The position numbers were made by a program, and so were the translations under genes. Below, in pieces: positions 33,598 through 42,159 of a stretch of 64,000 nucleotides of DNA (its first letter is position 1; each line of letters begins with the position of its first letter). The notes beneath the pieces were generated by a model. That model saw only the letters and a list, made by a program, of their open reading frames with translations. It ran no database searches and had not been told where the DNA came from. Source of the stretch: Cognatishimia sp. 1_MG-2023 (GTDB lineage Bacteria; Pseudomonadota; Alphaproteobacteria; Rhodobacterales; Rhodobacteraceae); contig NZ_JAUORX010000006.1 of NCBI RefSeq assembly GCF_030548175.1, positions 124,001 through 188,000 on the forward strand, in the 5' to 3' direction.

Positions 33598-34287
33598 ATG
33601 AAAAGAACTGTTATTCCCGCTGTTGAGCCGACCTCTTTGCCTGTGCATGGCACAGACGAGGTTTTTCCCGTGCGTCGCGTGTATTGCGTGGGCCGCAACT
33701 ATGCAGAGCATGCGCGTGAGATGGGGCATGATCCTGATCGTGAACCACCGTTTTTCTTTTCAAAGCCAACGTCTTCGGTCACTGGGTCGGGGCGCACCCT
33801 GCCCTTTCCGACGCAAACGCAGAACCTGCATCACGAGGCGGAGCTGGTTGTGGCGATTGGTGAAATGGGTTCCGATATTTCGGCGGAAGAGGCCGAGGGA
33901 TTGATCTGGGGCTATGCGGCAGGAAACGACCTGACGCGGCGGGATTTGCAGGCAGAGGCGAAAGCGATGCGGCGACCTTGGGATATGGCCAAGGGATTTG
34001 ATCAGGCGGCGATTGTGGGGGCGGTTCATCCGAAATCTGCGACTGGGGTTTTGACCCGTGGTCGGATTGAGGCGCATGTGGATGGGACGCTCCGTCAAGG
34101 TGCAGATTTGGCGGATATGATTTGGCCGGTGAACGACGTTTTAGTCTATCTCAGCCGTTTGGTGACGTTGATGCCGGGTGATTTGGTGATGACTGGCACG
34201 CCCGAAGGTGTTGGGGCGATTGAACTTGGGCAGAGCTGTTCTGTCACGATCGAGGGGCTTTCACCTGCGGTTGTGACCTACGCCTAA
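33598..34287 (+). CDS. Fumarylacetoacetate hydrolase (FAH) family protein
   Basis: A 229-residue enzyme of the FAH family. The fold signature starts at VYCVGRNYAEHAREMG; metal-binding acidic residues lie in the HHEAELVVAIGEMG segment (about residues 79-92), then GYAAGNDLTRRDLQ. Members hydrolyse acylpyruvates such as maleylpyruvate or fumarylpyruvate. The frame opens at 33562, but ATG at 33598 gives the family N-terminus. Its TAA overlaps the ccoS stop on the opposite strand by four bases. Confidence 0.88.
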   Translation: MKRTVIPAVEPTSLPVHGTDEVFPVRRVYCVGRNYAEHAREMGHDPDREPPFFFSKPTSSVTGSGRTLPFPTQTQNLHHEAELVVAIGEMGSDISAEEAEGLIWGYAAGNDLTRRDLQAEAKAMRRPWDMAKGFDQAAIVGAVHPKSATGVLTRGRIEAHVDGTLRQGADLADMIWPVNDVLVYLSRLVTLMPGDLVMTGTPEGVGAIELGQSCSVTIEGLSPAVVTYA

Positions 34288-34442
34288 GACTTTGGTTTTG
34301 CGTCGTAATCTGAATTGAGGATACGTTGTGCGTTACCTTCGGGATCATCGTATTGATCGCTGCGCAATGTGTAGAGAAACCCCCAAAGGCCAATGCAGCC
34401 TAGGATCAGGGAAATCGGGATTAGGTAGGTTAGAATTGTCAT
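34284..34442 (-). CDS. ccoS: cbb3 oxidase assembly protein CcoS
   Basis: A 52-residue membrane protein with one helix (about 4-26, LTYLIPISLILGCIGLWGFLY) followed by SDQYDDPEGNAQRIL, the conserved CcoS end of the helix and tail. CcoS is needed to insert the redox cofactors into the cbb3 oxidase. It starts with the ATG overlapping the ccoI TGA (ATGA), so the two are coupled, and its own stop overlaps the FAH gene's stop by four bases. The position at the end of ccoGHI supports the call. Confidence 0.93.
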   Translation of the reverse strand: MTILTYLIPISLILGCIGLWGFLYTLRSDQYDDPEGNAQRILNSDYDAKPKS

Positions 34443-36610
34443 GACGACCTCAGGCGGAGTGCGTTTAGGCTGACTGTAATGGAGCTACTAGACATGGCAA
34501 GCGCTGCGATCAGTGGGGTCGCGAGGCCAGCGACGGCCAGCGGGACCGCGATGACGTTGTAGATTGTTGCGATGCGGAAGTTCTCGCGGATGCGTTTGGT
34601 GGCGGATTGGGCCACGGTGAGGGCGTCGGCAATTGGGCTAAGATCGGTACCGAGCAGCACGATGTCAGATGCGACGCGGGCGGCATCAAGGGCTGAAGCC
34701 GGCGAGATGGAAACATCGGCAGCCGCGAGCGCTGCGGTGTCGTTTAGGCCATCGCCTACCATCAGAACATGGTGATTGTTTGCTGAAAGGGCTTGGACAA
34801 AGGTCGCTTTGTCTTGTGGCAATGCGCCTGCATGCCAATCGGTGATGCCCAGAGTGTTGGCTGTGGTTTCGACAGCTTTTGCGGTGTCGCCCGAGAGTAG
34901 GTAGACGGATTTCCCTGCGGCTTTGAGGGCGGCGATGGCATCTGCGGCCCCTGCCCGGAGCTGGTCTTGGCAGACGAAAGCTTGGGGCGCGGAATTGCCC
35001 ATATCGAGGAAGACAGCGGTCTCTGGCAGCGGTGTTGCATCGACCCAATCCGCGCGGCCAAGGCGGATTTGGGTCCCGTTCCACATGGCTTGGACGCCGA
35101 AGCCGGGGATTTCTTGGATGTCTGTTAGAGTGGCCGGTGTGATGTCTTTGGCTTGGATGGCACGGGCGACGGCTTGGGACAGCGGGTGCGCAGATGCTTG
35201 GGCCATTGCCAGCGCGACGCTGAGGGCTTCGTCTGTGAAACCGTCGAGCGATTGCACTTCGGGTTGGCCCATCGTCAGCGTGCCGGTTTTGTCAAAGACA
35301 ACGGTGTCGACTTCGGCGAGCCGTTCAAGGGCGGTGGCGTGTTTGACCAAAAGGCCCTTGCGGAACAGGCGGCCGGAGGCGGCTGTGGTCACGGCAGGAA
35401 CGGCAAGGCCCAGCGCGCAGGGGCATGTGATGATCAGGACAGCGGCGGCAATGTTCAGCGCGGTGCGGACGTCAAAACTGTAAAGATACCAGCCCACAAA
35501 GGCCAAGGCGGATAGGATATGCACGCCGGGGGCATAGAGTTTGGCGGCTTTGTCGGCAAGAGATGTATAACGCGAACGGCCGGATTCCGCGATGGCAACG
35601 AGGTCTGCCATTTGGTGCAGGCTGGTGTCTTGGCCAACGGCGGTGGCGCGGATGGTCAGCGGGCCGGTGAGGTTCACTTCGCCTGCGCTGACGCTCATGC
35701 CGGGGGTGGCGAATACGGGGAGAGTTTCGCCGGTCAGGAGGGATCGGTCGAGTTCTGATGTGCCAGTGAGGATTTCCCCATCAACGGGCATGCGGCCGCC
35801 GGGACGGACCAGAAGAACGTCGCCCAAGGCGATGTCATGTGCGGAGATTACGCTTTCTTTTCCATCAGTTAGGCGGATGGCGCGAGGGACTTCGAGGGCC
35901 GCGAGTTCTTCGGCAGCGGAGCGCGCGACGGCACGGGTGCGGTAATCTAGGTAGCGGCCTGCAAGTAGGAAGAAAACCAACGTAAGGGCCGCGTCGAAAT
36001 AGGCGTGATGGCCAGACAATGCGGTTTCCCAAAGGGAGGTCGCCAGGGCGAGGACGATGGCCAGAACGATGGGTACGTCCATATTGAGGCGGTGCGCTCG
36101 TAGGGCTGACCAAGCGTTGATGTAGAACGGTTTGCCCGCGAATAGGATGGCGGGCAGCGCGATGGCGGCGGAAATCCAGTGGAACAAGTCACGGGTGGCG
36201 TCTTGGGCGCCAGCCCAGACGGCAACGGACAGCAGCATGACATTCATACTGGCGAAACCCGCAACAGCGAGGCGCATCAGTAGGTCGCGCCCTGCCCGAT
36301 CAGTTTGCGTGGCCGATAGGCTGGCGGTGTCGAGCTCGTGGGCCTCGTAACCCGCACTTTCGAGCGCGGTGATCAGGGCTTGTGGCTCGACGTTTGGAGC
36401 GGCCTCGACCATGGCGCGTTTGAGGGTCAGGTTGACCCGCGCATCGTGAACACCGGGAATGTTTTGCAGTGTGCGTTCGACCGTTGCGATACACAGGCCG
36501 CAATGAATACCCGGCACGCTGAGCGCCAGTTGCGCGTCCGTTGGTGCCTCTTGCGCCATAGATTGCGCAAGGGGGGCTGCATCACAGGCTGGGCAGGCAG
36601 ACATCGCCAT
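34439..36610 (-). CDS. ccoI: Copper-transporting P-type ATPase for cbb3 assembly (CcoI/FixI)
   Basis: A 723-residue P1B-ATPase that pumps Cu(I) across the inner membrane for the CcoN CuB centre. An N-terminal CPACDAAP motif is followed by a heavy-metal domain with GIHCGLC, then eight helices, phosphorylation site DKTGTLT, the transmembrane CPC (ITCPCALG), and GDGLNDTAALAAADVS. Together with ccoG, ccoH and ccoS it forms the assembly operon. It is distinct from the detoxifying CopA at 54529. Confidence 0.93.
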   Translation of the reverse strand: MAMSACPACDAAPLAQSMAQEAPTDAQLALSVPGIHCGLCIATVERTLQNIPGVHDARVNLTLKRAMVEAAPNVEPQALITALESAGYEAHELDTASLSATQTDRAGRDLLMRLAVAGFASMNVMLLSVAVWAGAQDATRDLFHWISAAIALPAILFAGKPFYINAWSALRAHRLNMDVPIVLAIVLALATSLWETALSGHHAYFDAALTLVFFLLAGRYLDYRTRAVARSAAEELAALEVPRAIRLTDGKESVISAHDIALGDVLLVRPGGRMPVDGEILTGTSELDRSLLTGETLPVFATPGMSVSAGEVNLTGPLTIRATAVGQDTSLHQMADLVAIAESGRSRYTSLADKAAKLYAPGVHILSALAFVGWYLYSFDVRTALNIAAAVLIITCPCALGLAVPAVTTAASGRLFRKGLLVKHATALERLAEVDTVVFDKTGTLTMGQPEVQSLDGFTDEALSVALAMAQASAHPLSQAVARAIQAKDITPATLTDIQEIPGFGVQAMWNGTQIRLGRADWVDATPLPETAVFLDMGNSAPQAFVCQDQLRAGAADAIAALKAAGKSVYLLSGDTAKAVETTANTLGITDWHAGALPQDKATFVQALSANNHHVLMVGDGLNDTAALAAADVSISPASALDAARVASDIVLLGTDLSPIADALTVAQSATKRIRENFRIATIYNVIAVPLAVAGLATPLIAALAMSSSSITVSLNALRLRSS

Positions 36611-36612
36611 GA

Positions 36613-37068
36613 TTAGCCTTTCACCACAAAGGGCACACGTTGTTCAAACGGCGTGCCGTCTAGTGCGGTTGCGGTCAGGCGGATGTTCCAGTTGCCTGCG
36701 TTCAGCGCTGCTTTGGCAACATAGGCTGTGCCGTCAAAGGTGAACTCTGGCGATTGGTCTTCTTGCACGTGGGTGGCGCGGCCCAACACGGCTTGCATGG
36801 ATTGCACCGTGATGGGTGTGCCGGTTTCATCCGTGATCGACAGGATCAGCAAGCCGCCGACCTCTTTGGCAGTCACTGTCCAGCCCAGCGCCTGTTGTGC
36901 GTGGCGGCGGGTGTCAAAGGTTTGGCTGGCCACATAAGAGTTTTTCACCTCTACCCCCGGAAACGTATTCACGGCGGAATAGGCTAAGGTGAGGTTCACC
37001 CCGATGATCACCGTAAAGGCACTGACAAAGATGATGGCGGCGTGGCGGCCTGTGAATTCGCGGGTCAT
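36613..37068 (-). CDS. ccoH: FixH/CcoH-family cbb3 assembly protein
   Basis: A 151-residue protein with one N-terminal membrane helix (about residues 10-32) and a periplasmic beta-sandwich domain (FixH fold) with GTAYVAKAALNAGNWNIRLTA near the C-terminus. CcoH stabilises CcoP during assembly. It starts one base inside the ccoG stop and ends two bases before ccoI. Confidence 0.9.
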   Translation of the reverse strand: MTREFTGRHAAIIFVSAFTVIIGVNLTLAYSAVNTFPGVEVKNSYVASQTFDTRRHAQQALGWTVTAKEVGGLLILSITDETGTPITVQSMQAVLGRATHVQEDQSPEFTFDGTAYVAKAALNAGNWNIRLTATALDGTPFEQRVPFVVKG

Positions 37069-38498
37069 TATTCGCCCTTTCCATGGAATACAGTGTCTTT
37101 GTGAACGCGGTCCCCGGTTGTGGTGTCTTGTATCCAGAACCGCAGATCGGTGAGGCTGTCTAGGGCTGCTTCAGACCCTTTTGGTGCTACGACATAGACC
37201 CGTTGCAATTGGGTGGCGTCCGCAGGGACGAGGACGGTGTCGTCTTGATTGCCCTCAAGGGAAACTTGCAATGCAGTGTCGCCTTTGATGGAAATTTCGA
37301 ACGGACGCATGTCGCCGTGTTTGTTGCGCAGACGGATTTCGTAGGTGTTGCGGATGGCCCCATCTGACAGGGTCACGAAGGTTGGATTACGTACGGGTGC
37401 AACGGTGACGTCAAAGGCGCTGCGCATAAAGAGCGCGACGATCAGCAGGACACCGACGAGGGACCATAGTGCTGTGTAGATCAGCGTGCGGGTGCGTAGG
37501 ATGTGCTTCCACGTTGGTTTTGGAGGATTGCCTGCGCGTTCATGTGGTTCATCGCTGAGGGCCACGTAGTCAATGAGGCCGCGCGACTTGCCGACTTTGT
37601 CCATGACATCATCACATGCGTCGATGCAAAGCGCGCAAGTGATACACTCCATCTGCTGACCATCGCGGATGTCGATACCCATTGGGCAAACGTTGACGCA
37701 GGCCATGCAATCGATGCAATCGCCCTGCGGTGGCGCATTTTCCGCCTTTTTCAGCTTTCCACGCGGCTCACCGCGCCAATCGCGGTAGGCAACGGTTAGG
37801 GTGTCTTCGTCCATCATGGCAGCCTGGATGCGGGGCCATGGGCAGGCGTAGATGCAGATTTGTTCGCGGGCATAGCCTCCGAAGAAGACAGTGGTTGCGG
37901 TTAAAATTGCCATTGAGGAATAGGCAATGGGGTGTGCTTGGCCGGTTACGAGTTGAACCAGCAGGGTTGGCGCGTCGGCGAAATAGAACACCCAAGCACC
38001 GCCAGTGGCGAGGCCGATAAGTATCCAGAGAATGGTCTTGGTGGTGCGCAGGCGTACCTTGCGGAAATCCCATTTTTTCTGGCGATGCAGACGAAGGCGC
38101 GCGTTTCTGTCGCCCTCGACCCAGCGTTCGACGAGGATGAAAAGATCGGTCCAAACGGTTTGTGGACAGGCATAACCGCACCAGACACGGCCCAGCGCTG
38201 AGGTGAATAGAAACAGGCCAAGACCCGCCATGATCAGCAGGCCAGCAACGAAGTAAAACTCGTGTGGCCAAATTTCGATCCAGAAGAAAAAGAACCGGCG
38301 ACTGGCCATATCAACGAGAACCGCTTGATCCGGCAGGTTTGGTCCGCGGTCCCAGCGGATCCACGGCACGAGGTAATAGATACCCAGCGTGACCGCCATG
38401 ATGACCCATTTTAGGTTGCGAAAATAGCCCGTGACGCGACGCGGAAAAACCGGTTCTCGGGCCGCAAATAGGTTTGGAGTGTTTTGGGAATCTGGCAC
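37068..38498 (-). CDS. ccoG: Cytochrome c oxidase accessory protein CcoG (FixG)
   Basis: A 476-residue membrane ferredoxin-type protein. After four to five helices, two 4Fe-4S ferredoxin motifs are seen: CIDCMACVNVCPMGI and CITCALCIDACDDVM. The C-terminal periplasmic domain (about 370-476) is an Ig-like beta fold. CcoG is thought to reduce Cu(II) for delivery to the oxidase. It is the first gene of ccoGHIS, preceded by an FNR-type box 61 bases upstream. Confidence 0.93.
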   Translation of the reverse strand: MPDSQNTPNLFAAREPVFPRRVTGYFRNLKWVIMAVTLGIYYLVPWIRWDRGPNLPDQAVLVDMASRRFFFFWIEIWPHEFYFVAGLLIMAGLGLFLFTSALGRVWCGYACPQTVWTDLFILVERWVEGDRNARLRLHRQKKWDFRKVRLRTTKTILWILIGLATGGAWVFYFADAPTLLVQLVTGQAHPIAYSSMAILTATTVFFGGYAREQICIYACPWPRIQAAMMDEDTLTVAYRDWRGEPRGKLKKAENAPPQGDCIDCMACVNVCPMGIDIRDGQQMECITCALCIDACDDVMDKVGKSRGLIDYVALSDEPHERAGNPPKPTWKHILRTRTLIYTALWSLVGVLLIVALFMRSAFDVTVAPVRNPTFVTLSDGAIRNTYEIRLRNKHGDMRPFEISIKGDTALQVSLEGNQDDTVLVPADATQLQRVYVVAPKGSEAALDSLTDLRFWIQDTTTGDRVHKDTVFHGKGE

Positions 38499-38558
38499 GT
38501 GTTCGCTCGCGTTGGATTTCTATTGTCTCTTTTTTGGCAGAGCACGCCTTTCGCGGCT

Positions 38559-38572
38559 TTGACCTGTATCAA
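38559..38572. promoter_or_regulatory. FNR/FnrL box of ccoG
   Basis: TTGAC-CTGT-ATCAA, a one-mismatch FNR box. Its centre is about 67 bases upstream of the ccoG ATG, so activation from -41.5 would start transcription near 38524. FnrL of Rhodobacterales is known to activate cco genes at low oxygen. Confidence 0.8.
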
Positions 38573-38778
38573 GTTTTCCTGTGACAATCGGTCGAGCTGA
38601 TTGGGGTTGATTTAGGTGTCGGCCCTCCAGGAAACGCGCGAACAGGACGGAAAGCCGACACCGATGCCCGACGTGAAGGCCGGGCAACCCTCCAGACATC
38701 CTGTGTGTTGCACGAAGTGTTACACGAATGGGATGTCTGTCTCCGGTTGGACTGTGCTGTATTTGGAGGAGCGCGGCT

Positions 38779-38792
38779 TTGACGCAGATCAA
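38779..38792. promoter_or_regulatory. Second FNR/FnrL box, upstream of the DUF1304 gene
   Basis: TTGAC-GCAG-ATCAA lies 79 bases before the DUF1304 start. The surrounding 12 bases on the left (CGCGGCTTTGAC) are identical to those of the ccoG box, in the same orientation, which suggests a duplication. Confidence 0.65.
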
Positions 38793-38870
38793 ATTTGCAT
38801 TTTTTTTGGACTGTTGTCTGACGGCAAGGCGCGTGTCAGATGTGTTACGTTGAAACGGAGCACCAAACTT

Positions 38871-39233
38871 ATGGCTATTGCCACCTCTATCCTGATCCTG
38901 CTGATCGCAGCGCTGCACCTTTATATCATGTGGTTTGAGATGTTTGCATGGGAAAGCCGTGGACCTAAAGTGTTCCGCAGTTTTCCAAAGGACTTATTTG
39001 GGCCGACAAAAACCATGGCTGCCAATCAAGGGCTGTATAACGGGTTTCTCGCTGTTGGGCTGGTTTGGTCGCGCCTGATTTTGGACGCGGAGTGGTCGCA
39101 TAACGTAGCGATGTTCTTTTTGATTTGCGTGCTTGTGGCTGGGATCTATGGGGCTATGACAGCCAGTCGGCGGATTTTGTTTGTGCAGGCCGTACCTGCA
39201 GCTCTGGCGATTGGGCTGTTGTTGGTGGGATAA
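38871..39233 (+). CDS. DUF1304-family membrane protein
   Basis: A 120-residue protein with four predicted membrane helices and the DUF1304 pattern: LHLYIMWFEMFAWESRGPKVFR, then AANQGLYNGFLAVGLVW. Function is unknown. An open frame extends upstream to 38616, but the family starts at MAIATSILILL and GGAG sits 10 bases before the ATG at 38871. The FNR-type box upstream suggests induction at low oxygen, which would be a new clue for the family. Confidence 0.87.
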   Translation: MAIATSILILLIAALHLYIMWFEMFAWESRGPKVFRSFPKDLFGPTKTMAANQGLYNGFLAVGLVWSRLILDAEWSHNVAMFFLICVLVAGIYGAMTASRRILFVQAVPAALAIGLLLVG

Positions 39234-39274
39234 GGAGCTGAGCGGCTTAGCCTGTTGGGTTGCCTTTGATTATC

Positions 39275-40195
39275 TTACAGGTTTTTGAAGAACAGAGATC
39301 GCTGATTTCTCTTTATGTAAGTCCAAGCAATAAAACGGCTTTTCTTTTGACCTTGCGCCATTTCGACGACTTTATAGTCGAGAACTTGAGCCTTCTTCAA
39401 AAATCTTTTGAGTGGCTGAAGGTTATCTTTTTTCGAAACCAAGGATGTAAACCACAGGCACTGGTTCGCGAACTCAGTGCTTTGCTCAATCATCGTTGCG
39501 ATAAACTTTATCTCGCCGCCGGGGCACCAAAGCTCTGCGTTTTGGCCGCCGAAATTAAGTTTCTTTGAATGCCCTTTTCCAAGGTTGCGCCATTTGCGTT
39601 GGGTGCCTTTGTTGGCTTGTTCCATTGAGGAATGGAATGGCGGGTTGCACATGGTGAAGTGAAACTTATCGCTGGGTTTGATCACGCCCCTAAAGATATC
39701 CTCGCGTTTATCTTGCGGTCTGAGCGTTACGTCCAGTTTGTTGACTTCGCAAATCTTCTGCGCTGATTTGATTGCGCCTGCGTCGATGTCTACGCCGGTG
39801 AAATGCCAGCCGTATTCGCTCTGGCCGATCAGTGGGTAGACTAAGCTGGCGCCGGTGCCGATGTCTAAAGCTTTGACGCCCTGTCCTCGCGGGATTTCAT
39901 GTTTATTGCTGTCTGCCAGCACATCCGCGAGGTAGTGGATGTAATCGACACGACCGGGAATTGGTGGGCATAGGTAATTGGCGGGGATATCCCAATAATT
40001 GATGTCATAATATGTCTTTAGCAATGCCCGATTCAGCATTCGGACGGCCTGCACATCTTGGAAATCAATCGTTGTCTGACCAGCGGGATTTTTGGTTGTG
40101 AATGCTTCAAGTTCAGGGGTTTGCGCCACTAAACGCGTGAAATCGTAACCTTCTTTGTGTTGGTTACGGGGGTGCAGCATTGTTTTGGTGGTCAA
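39275..40195 (-). CDS. rlmF: 23S rRNA (adenine(1618)-N6)-methyltransferase
   Basis: A 306-residue methyltransferase of the RlmF (YbiN) family. SAM motif VKALDIGTGASLVYPLIGQ near residue 105 and catalytic MCNPPFHSSMEQA near 183 are clear, as is the family start NQHKEGYDFTRLV. It is Lys-rich and AT-richer than the surrounding genes by eye, and the family is best known in gammaproteobacteria and Bacteroidetes. It sits between the DUF1304 gene and ccoP, splitting the cco cluster. Recent horizontal acquisition is inferred. Confidence 0.9.
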   Translation of the reverse strand: MTTKTMLHPRNQHKEGYDFTRLVAQTPELEAFTTKNPAGQTTIDFQDVQAVRMLNRALLKTYYDINYWDIPANYLCPPIPGRVDYIHYLADVLADSNKHEIPRGQGVKALDIGTGASLVYPLIGQSEYGWHFTGVDIDAGAIKSAQKICEVNKLDVTLRPQDKREDIFRGVIKPSDKFHFTMCNPPFHSSMEQANKGTQRKWRNLGKGHSKKLNFGGQNAELWCPGGEIKFIATMIEQSTEFANQCLWFTSLVSKKDNLQPLKRFLKKAQVLDYKVVEMAQGQKKSRFIAWTYIKRNQRSLFFKNL

Positions 40196-40306
40196 GGGGG
40201 AAGCCTTTTTGAAATTGGTGGAAGTAACTTCCCAAACCGTTCGTTGATCTTAGTCTTTCATGAACAAATAGTAAAATTAATAGGATGTATCTGAGGCCAC
40301 TCATAC

Positions 40307-40335
40307 AAAAAGGGCGCGGCTTTCACCGCGCCCTT
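40307..40335 (-). terminator. Terminator of ccoNOQP
   Basis: AAGGGCGCGG (40310-40319) pairs with CCGCGCCCTT (40326-40335) around CTTTCA; on the minus strand the stem ends in a U run. It begins 20 bases after the ccoP stop. Confidence 0.85.
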
Positions 40336-40355
40336 CTGCCTAACTTACGTTATTC

Positions 40356-41222
40356 TTATTCGCCGCCACCAAGCTGGTGTACATAAACGGCCACCGCATT
40401 GATTTGTGCCTCTGTCAGGCGCGCATCCCAATTGGGCATAACGCCGAAGCGGCTGCCGTAGATGGTTTCGCGTACGGTGTCGAAATCGCCACCATAGAGC
40501 CAGATCGCATCTGCCAAGTTTGGCGCACCTTGCTCGCGATCACCTAAGCCTTTCTCGCCGTGACAGCTGGTGCAGTTTTCCTCAAAGAGGGCTGCGCCTG
40601 CTGCGACCATTGTGGCGTCTTGAGGCTCGCCACTTAGCGAGATGACGTAGTTGGCAACTTGATCCAATTGGGTGTCATCCAGCATTTCAAAGACGCCAAA
40701 GGCTGGCATTTCGGAGTAGCGGGTTTCGTCATGCGTTTCTGTACGGATACCAACGCGCACGGTTTCGTGGATGGATTCAATATCCCCACCCCAGAGCCAG
40801 TCATTGTCCAAGAGGTTTGGATAGCCCTTTGCACCAGCAGCACCGGACCCGTGGCATTGGGCGCACCATGTTTTGAACACGGCTGAGCCTGCGGATGTTG
40901 CGTAGCCATTCAGCTCTACGTCATCTGCGATTGTGCTTAAGTCTGCGCTGGCAAGGCGAGTGTTGATCGCCTCGTTGCGTGCATTCGCAGCAGCGATTTC
41001 CGCGGCGACTTCGCCTCGGGTCGAATAGCCCAGCACACCTGCAGTGGCGGATTGGATACCCGGCCATGCGGGATAAGCGATGGCATAGCCGATGCCCCAG
41101 ATGATGGTCAGATAAAAGCACCAGAGCCACCAGCGCGGCATGGGGTTATCGTATTCCTGAATACCATCCCACGTATGACCTGTGGTGGGCACTTCGGGTT
41201 TTTTGGTTGGTTTCTTGCTCAT
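40356..41222 (-). CDS. ccoP: cbb3 oxidase dihaem cytochrome c subunit CcoP
   Basis: A 288-residue membrane-anchored cytochrome c. One membrane helix at about residues 30-50 is followed by two haem c domains with CAQCH (120-124) and CTSCH (217-221) and axial Met in MPAFG and MPNW. It passes electrons from the cytochrome bc1 complex to CcoO and CcoN. It starts four bases inside ccoQ. Confidence 0.97.
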   Translation of the reverse strand: MSKKPTKKPEVPTTGHTWDGIQEYDNPMPRWWLWCFYLTIIWGIGYAIAYPAWPGIQSATAGVLGYSTRGEVAAEIAAANARNEAINTRLASADLSTIADDVELNGYATSAGSAVFKTWCAQCHGSGAAGAKGYPNLLDNDWLWGGDIESIHETVRVGIRTETHDETRYSEMPAFGVFEMLDDTQLDQVANYVISLSGEPQDATMVAAGAALFEENCTSCHGEKGLGDREQGAPNLADAIWLYGGDFDTVRETIYGSRFGVMPNWDARLTEAQINAVAVYVHQLGGGE

Positions 41223-41407
41223 GTCCGTCCCTCGTCTTGGGTGGCAGCAGGTGCGTCGTCGTAACGGAAAGGAATGCTGGATGTTTCTCGGTATTCAGCA
41301 CTGGAACCGGGGCGGAATACCCAGATGACCACAGTGATAAAGACCACAAAGAGAAACAGAAGCATCCAGCTATCGGCGAATTCGCGTAGGAAGGAATAGG
41401 TTTCCAT
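41219..41407 (-). CDS. ccoQ: cbb3 oxidase subunit CcoQ
   Basis: A 62-residue protein with one membrane helix (about 13-33) and the conserved YRETSSIPF tail. CcoQ stabilises the oxidase complex and in Rhodobacter links its activity to redox signalling. It lies between ccoO and ccoP, overlapping ccoP by four bases. Confidence 0.93.
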   Translation of the reverse strand: METYSFLREFADSWMLLFLFVVFITVVIWVFRPGSSAEYRETSSIPFRYDDAPAATQDEGRT

Positions 41408-41416
41408 GATCGCCTC

Positions 41417-42145
41417 CTATCGGCTTGCGTCGGGTGTGAAGGTTGAGAAATCAACCAACGTGCCCAGCATTTGCAGGTAAGCCACCAGCGCATCCATTTC
41501 GGTCACGCCTTGGTTGCCATCGAAGTTACGCACGGCGATCTCTTCGCCATAGCGTTCCAGAAGGCCGTCGTAATCGGCATCTGGGTCAGCTTGGGCAAGG
41601 AAGTCAGCTTGGGCGTTTTCCACCATTTCGTCGCTGTATGGAACACCAACAAAGGCGTTGGCTTTCAGCAGATCGCCGATGTATTCGCCATCAATGTTGC
41701 GACGCTCTAGGAAGCCGTATTTTGGCATCACGGATTCTGGGACAACGGATTGTGGGTTGATCAAGTGATCCACGTGCCAGTCATCAGAATAGCGCCCGCC
41801 AACACGAGCCAAATCAGGCCCCGTCCGTTTGGACCCCCACTGATGTGGGTGATCGTATTTGGATTCTGCCGCCAATGAATAGTGCCCGTAGCGTTCAACT
41901 TCGTCGCGCATGGGGCGGATCATTTGGCTGTGGCAGACGTAGCAGCCCTCGCGGATGTAGATGTCACGCCCGGCAAGTTCCAGCGGAGTGTAGGGGCGCA
42001 TGCCCTCTACATCCTCGATGGTGTTTTCCAGCCAGAACAGTGGGGCAATCTGGACGATCCCCCCGATGCTGACGACCAGAAGGCTAAGTACCAGCAAGAG
42101 CGTAGCGTTGGTTTCGATGAATTTATGTTTATCGAGAATGGCCAT
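41417..42145 (-). CDS. ccoO: cbb3 oxidase monohaem cytochrome c subunit CcoO
   Basis: A 242-residue subunit with an N-terminal membrane anchor (about 14-36) and one haem c at CYVCH (68-72) followed by [10 protein letters not shown]. The distal Met ligand is probably in [11 protein letters not shown]. It starts 14 bases after ccoN and takes electrons from CcoP. Confidence 0.97.
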   Translation of the reverse strand: MAILDKHKFIETNATLLLVLSLLVVSIGGIVQIAPLFWLENTIEDVEGMRPYTPLELAGRDIYIREGCYVCHSQMIRPMRDEVERYGHYSLAAESKYDHPHQWGSKRTGPDLARVGGRYSDDWHVDHLINPQSVVPESVMPKYGFLERRNIDGEYIGDLLKANAFVGVPYSDEMVENAQADFLAQADPDADYDGLLERYGEEIAVRNFDGNQGVTEMDALVAYLQMLGTLVDFSTFTPDASR

Positions 42146-42159
42146 GTTCTATGCCCTCC

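Larger units (their letters stand above)
38499..38870. other. Divergent control region between ccoG and the DUF1304 gene
   Basis: About 370 bases without a gene. It contains two FNR-type boxes (38559-38572 and 38779-38792) embedded in near-identical 25-base segments spaced exactly 220 bases apart. The frame open from 38616 runs into the DUF1304 gene but lacks support before 38871. Confidence 0.7.

Noticed and set aside
32979-33698. Open frame of 239 codons on the minus strand
   Set aside because: Antisense to the Hint-domain gene and the FAH gene start; no family features or ribosome site.
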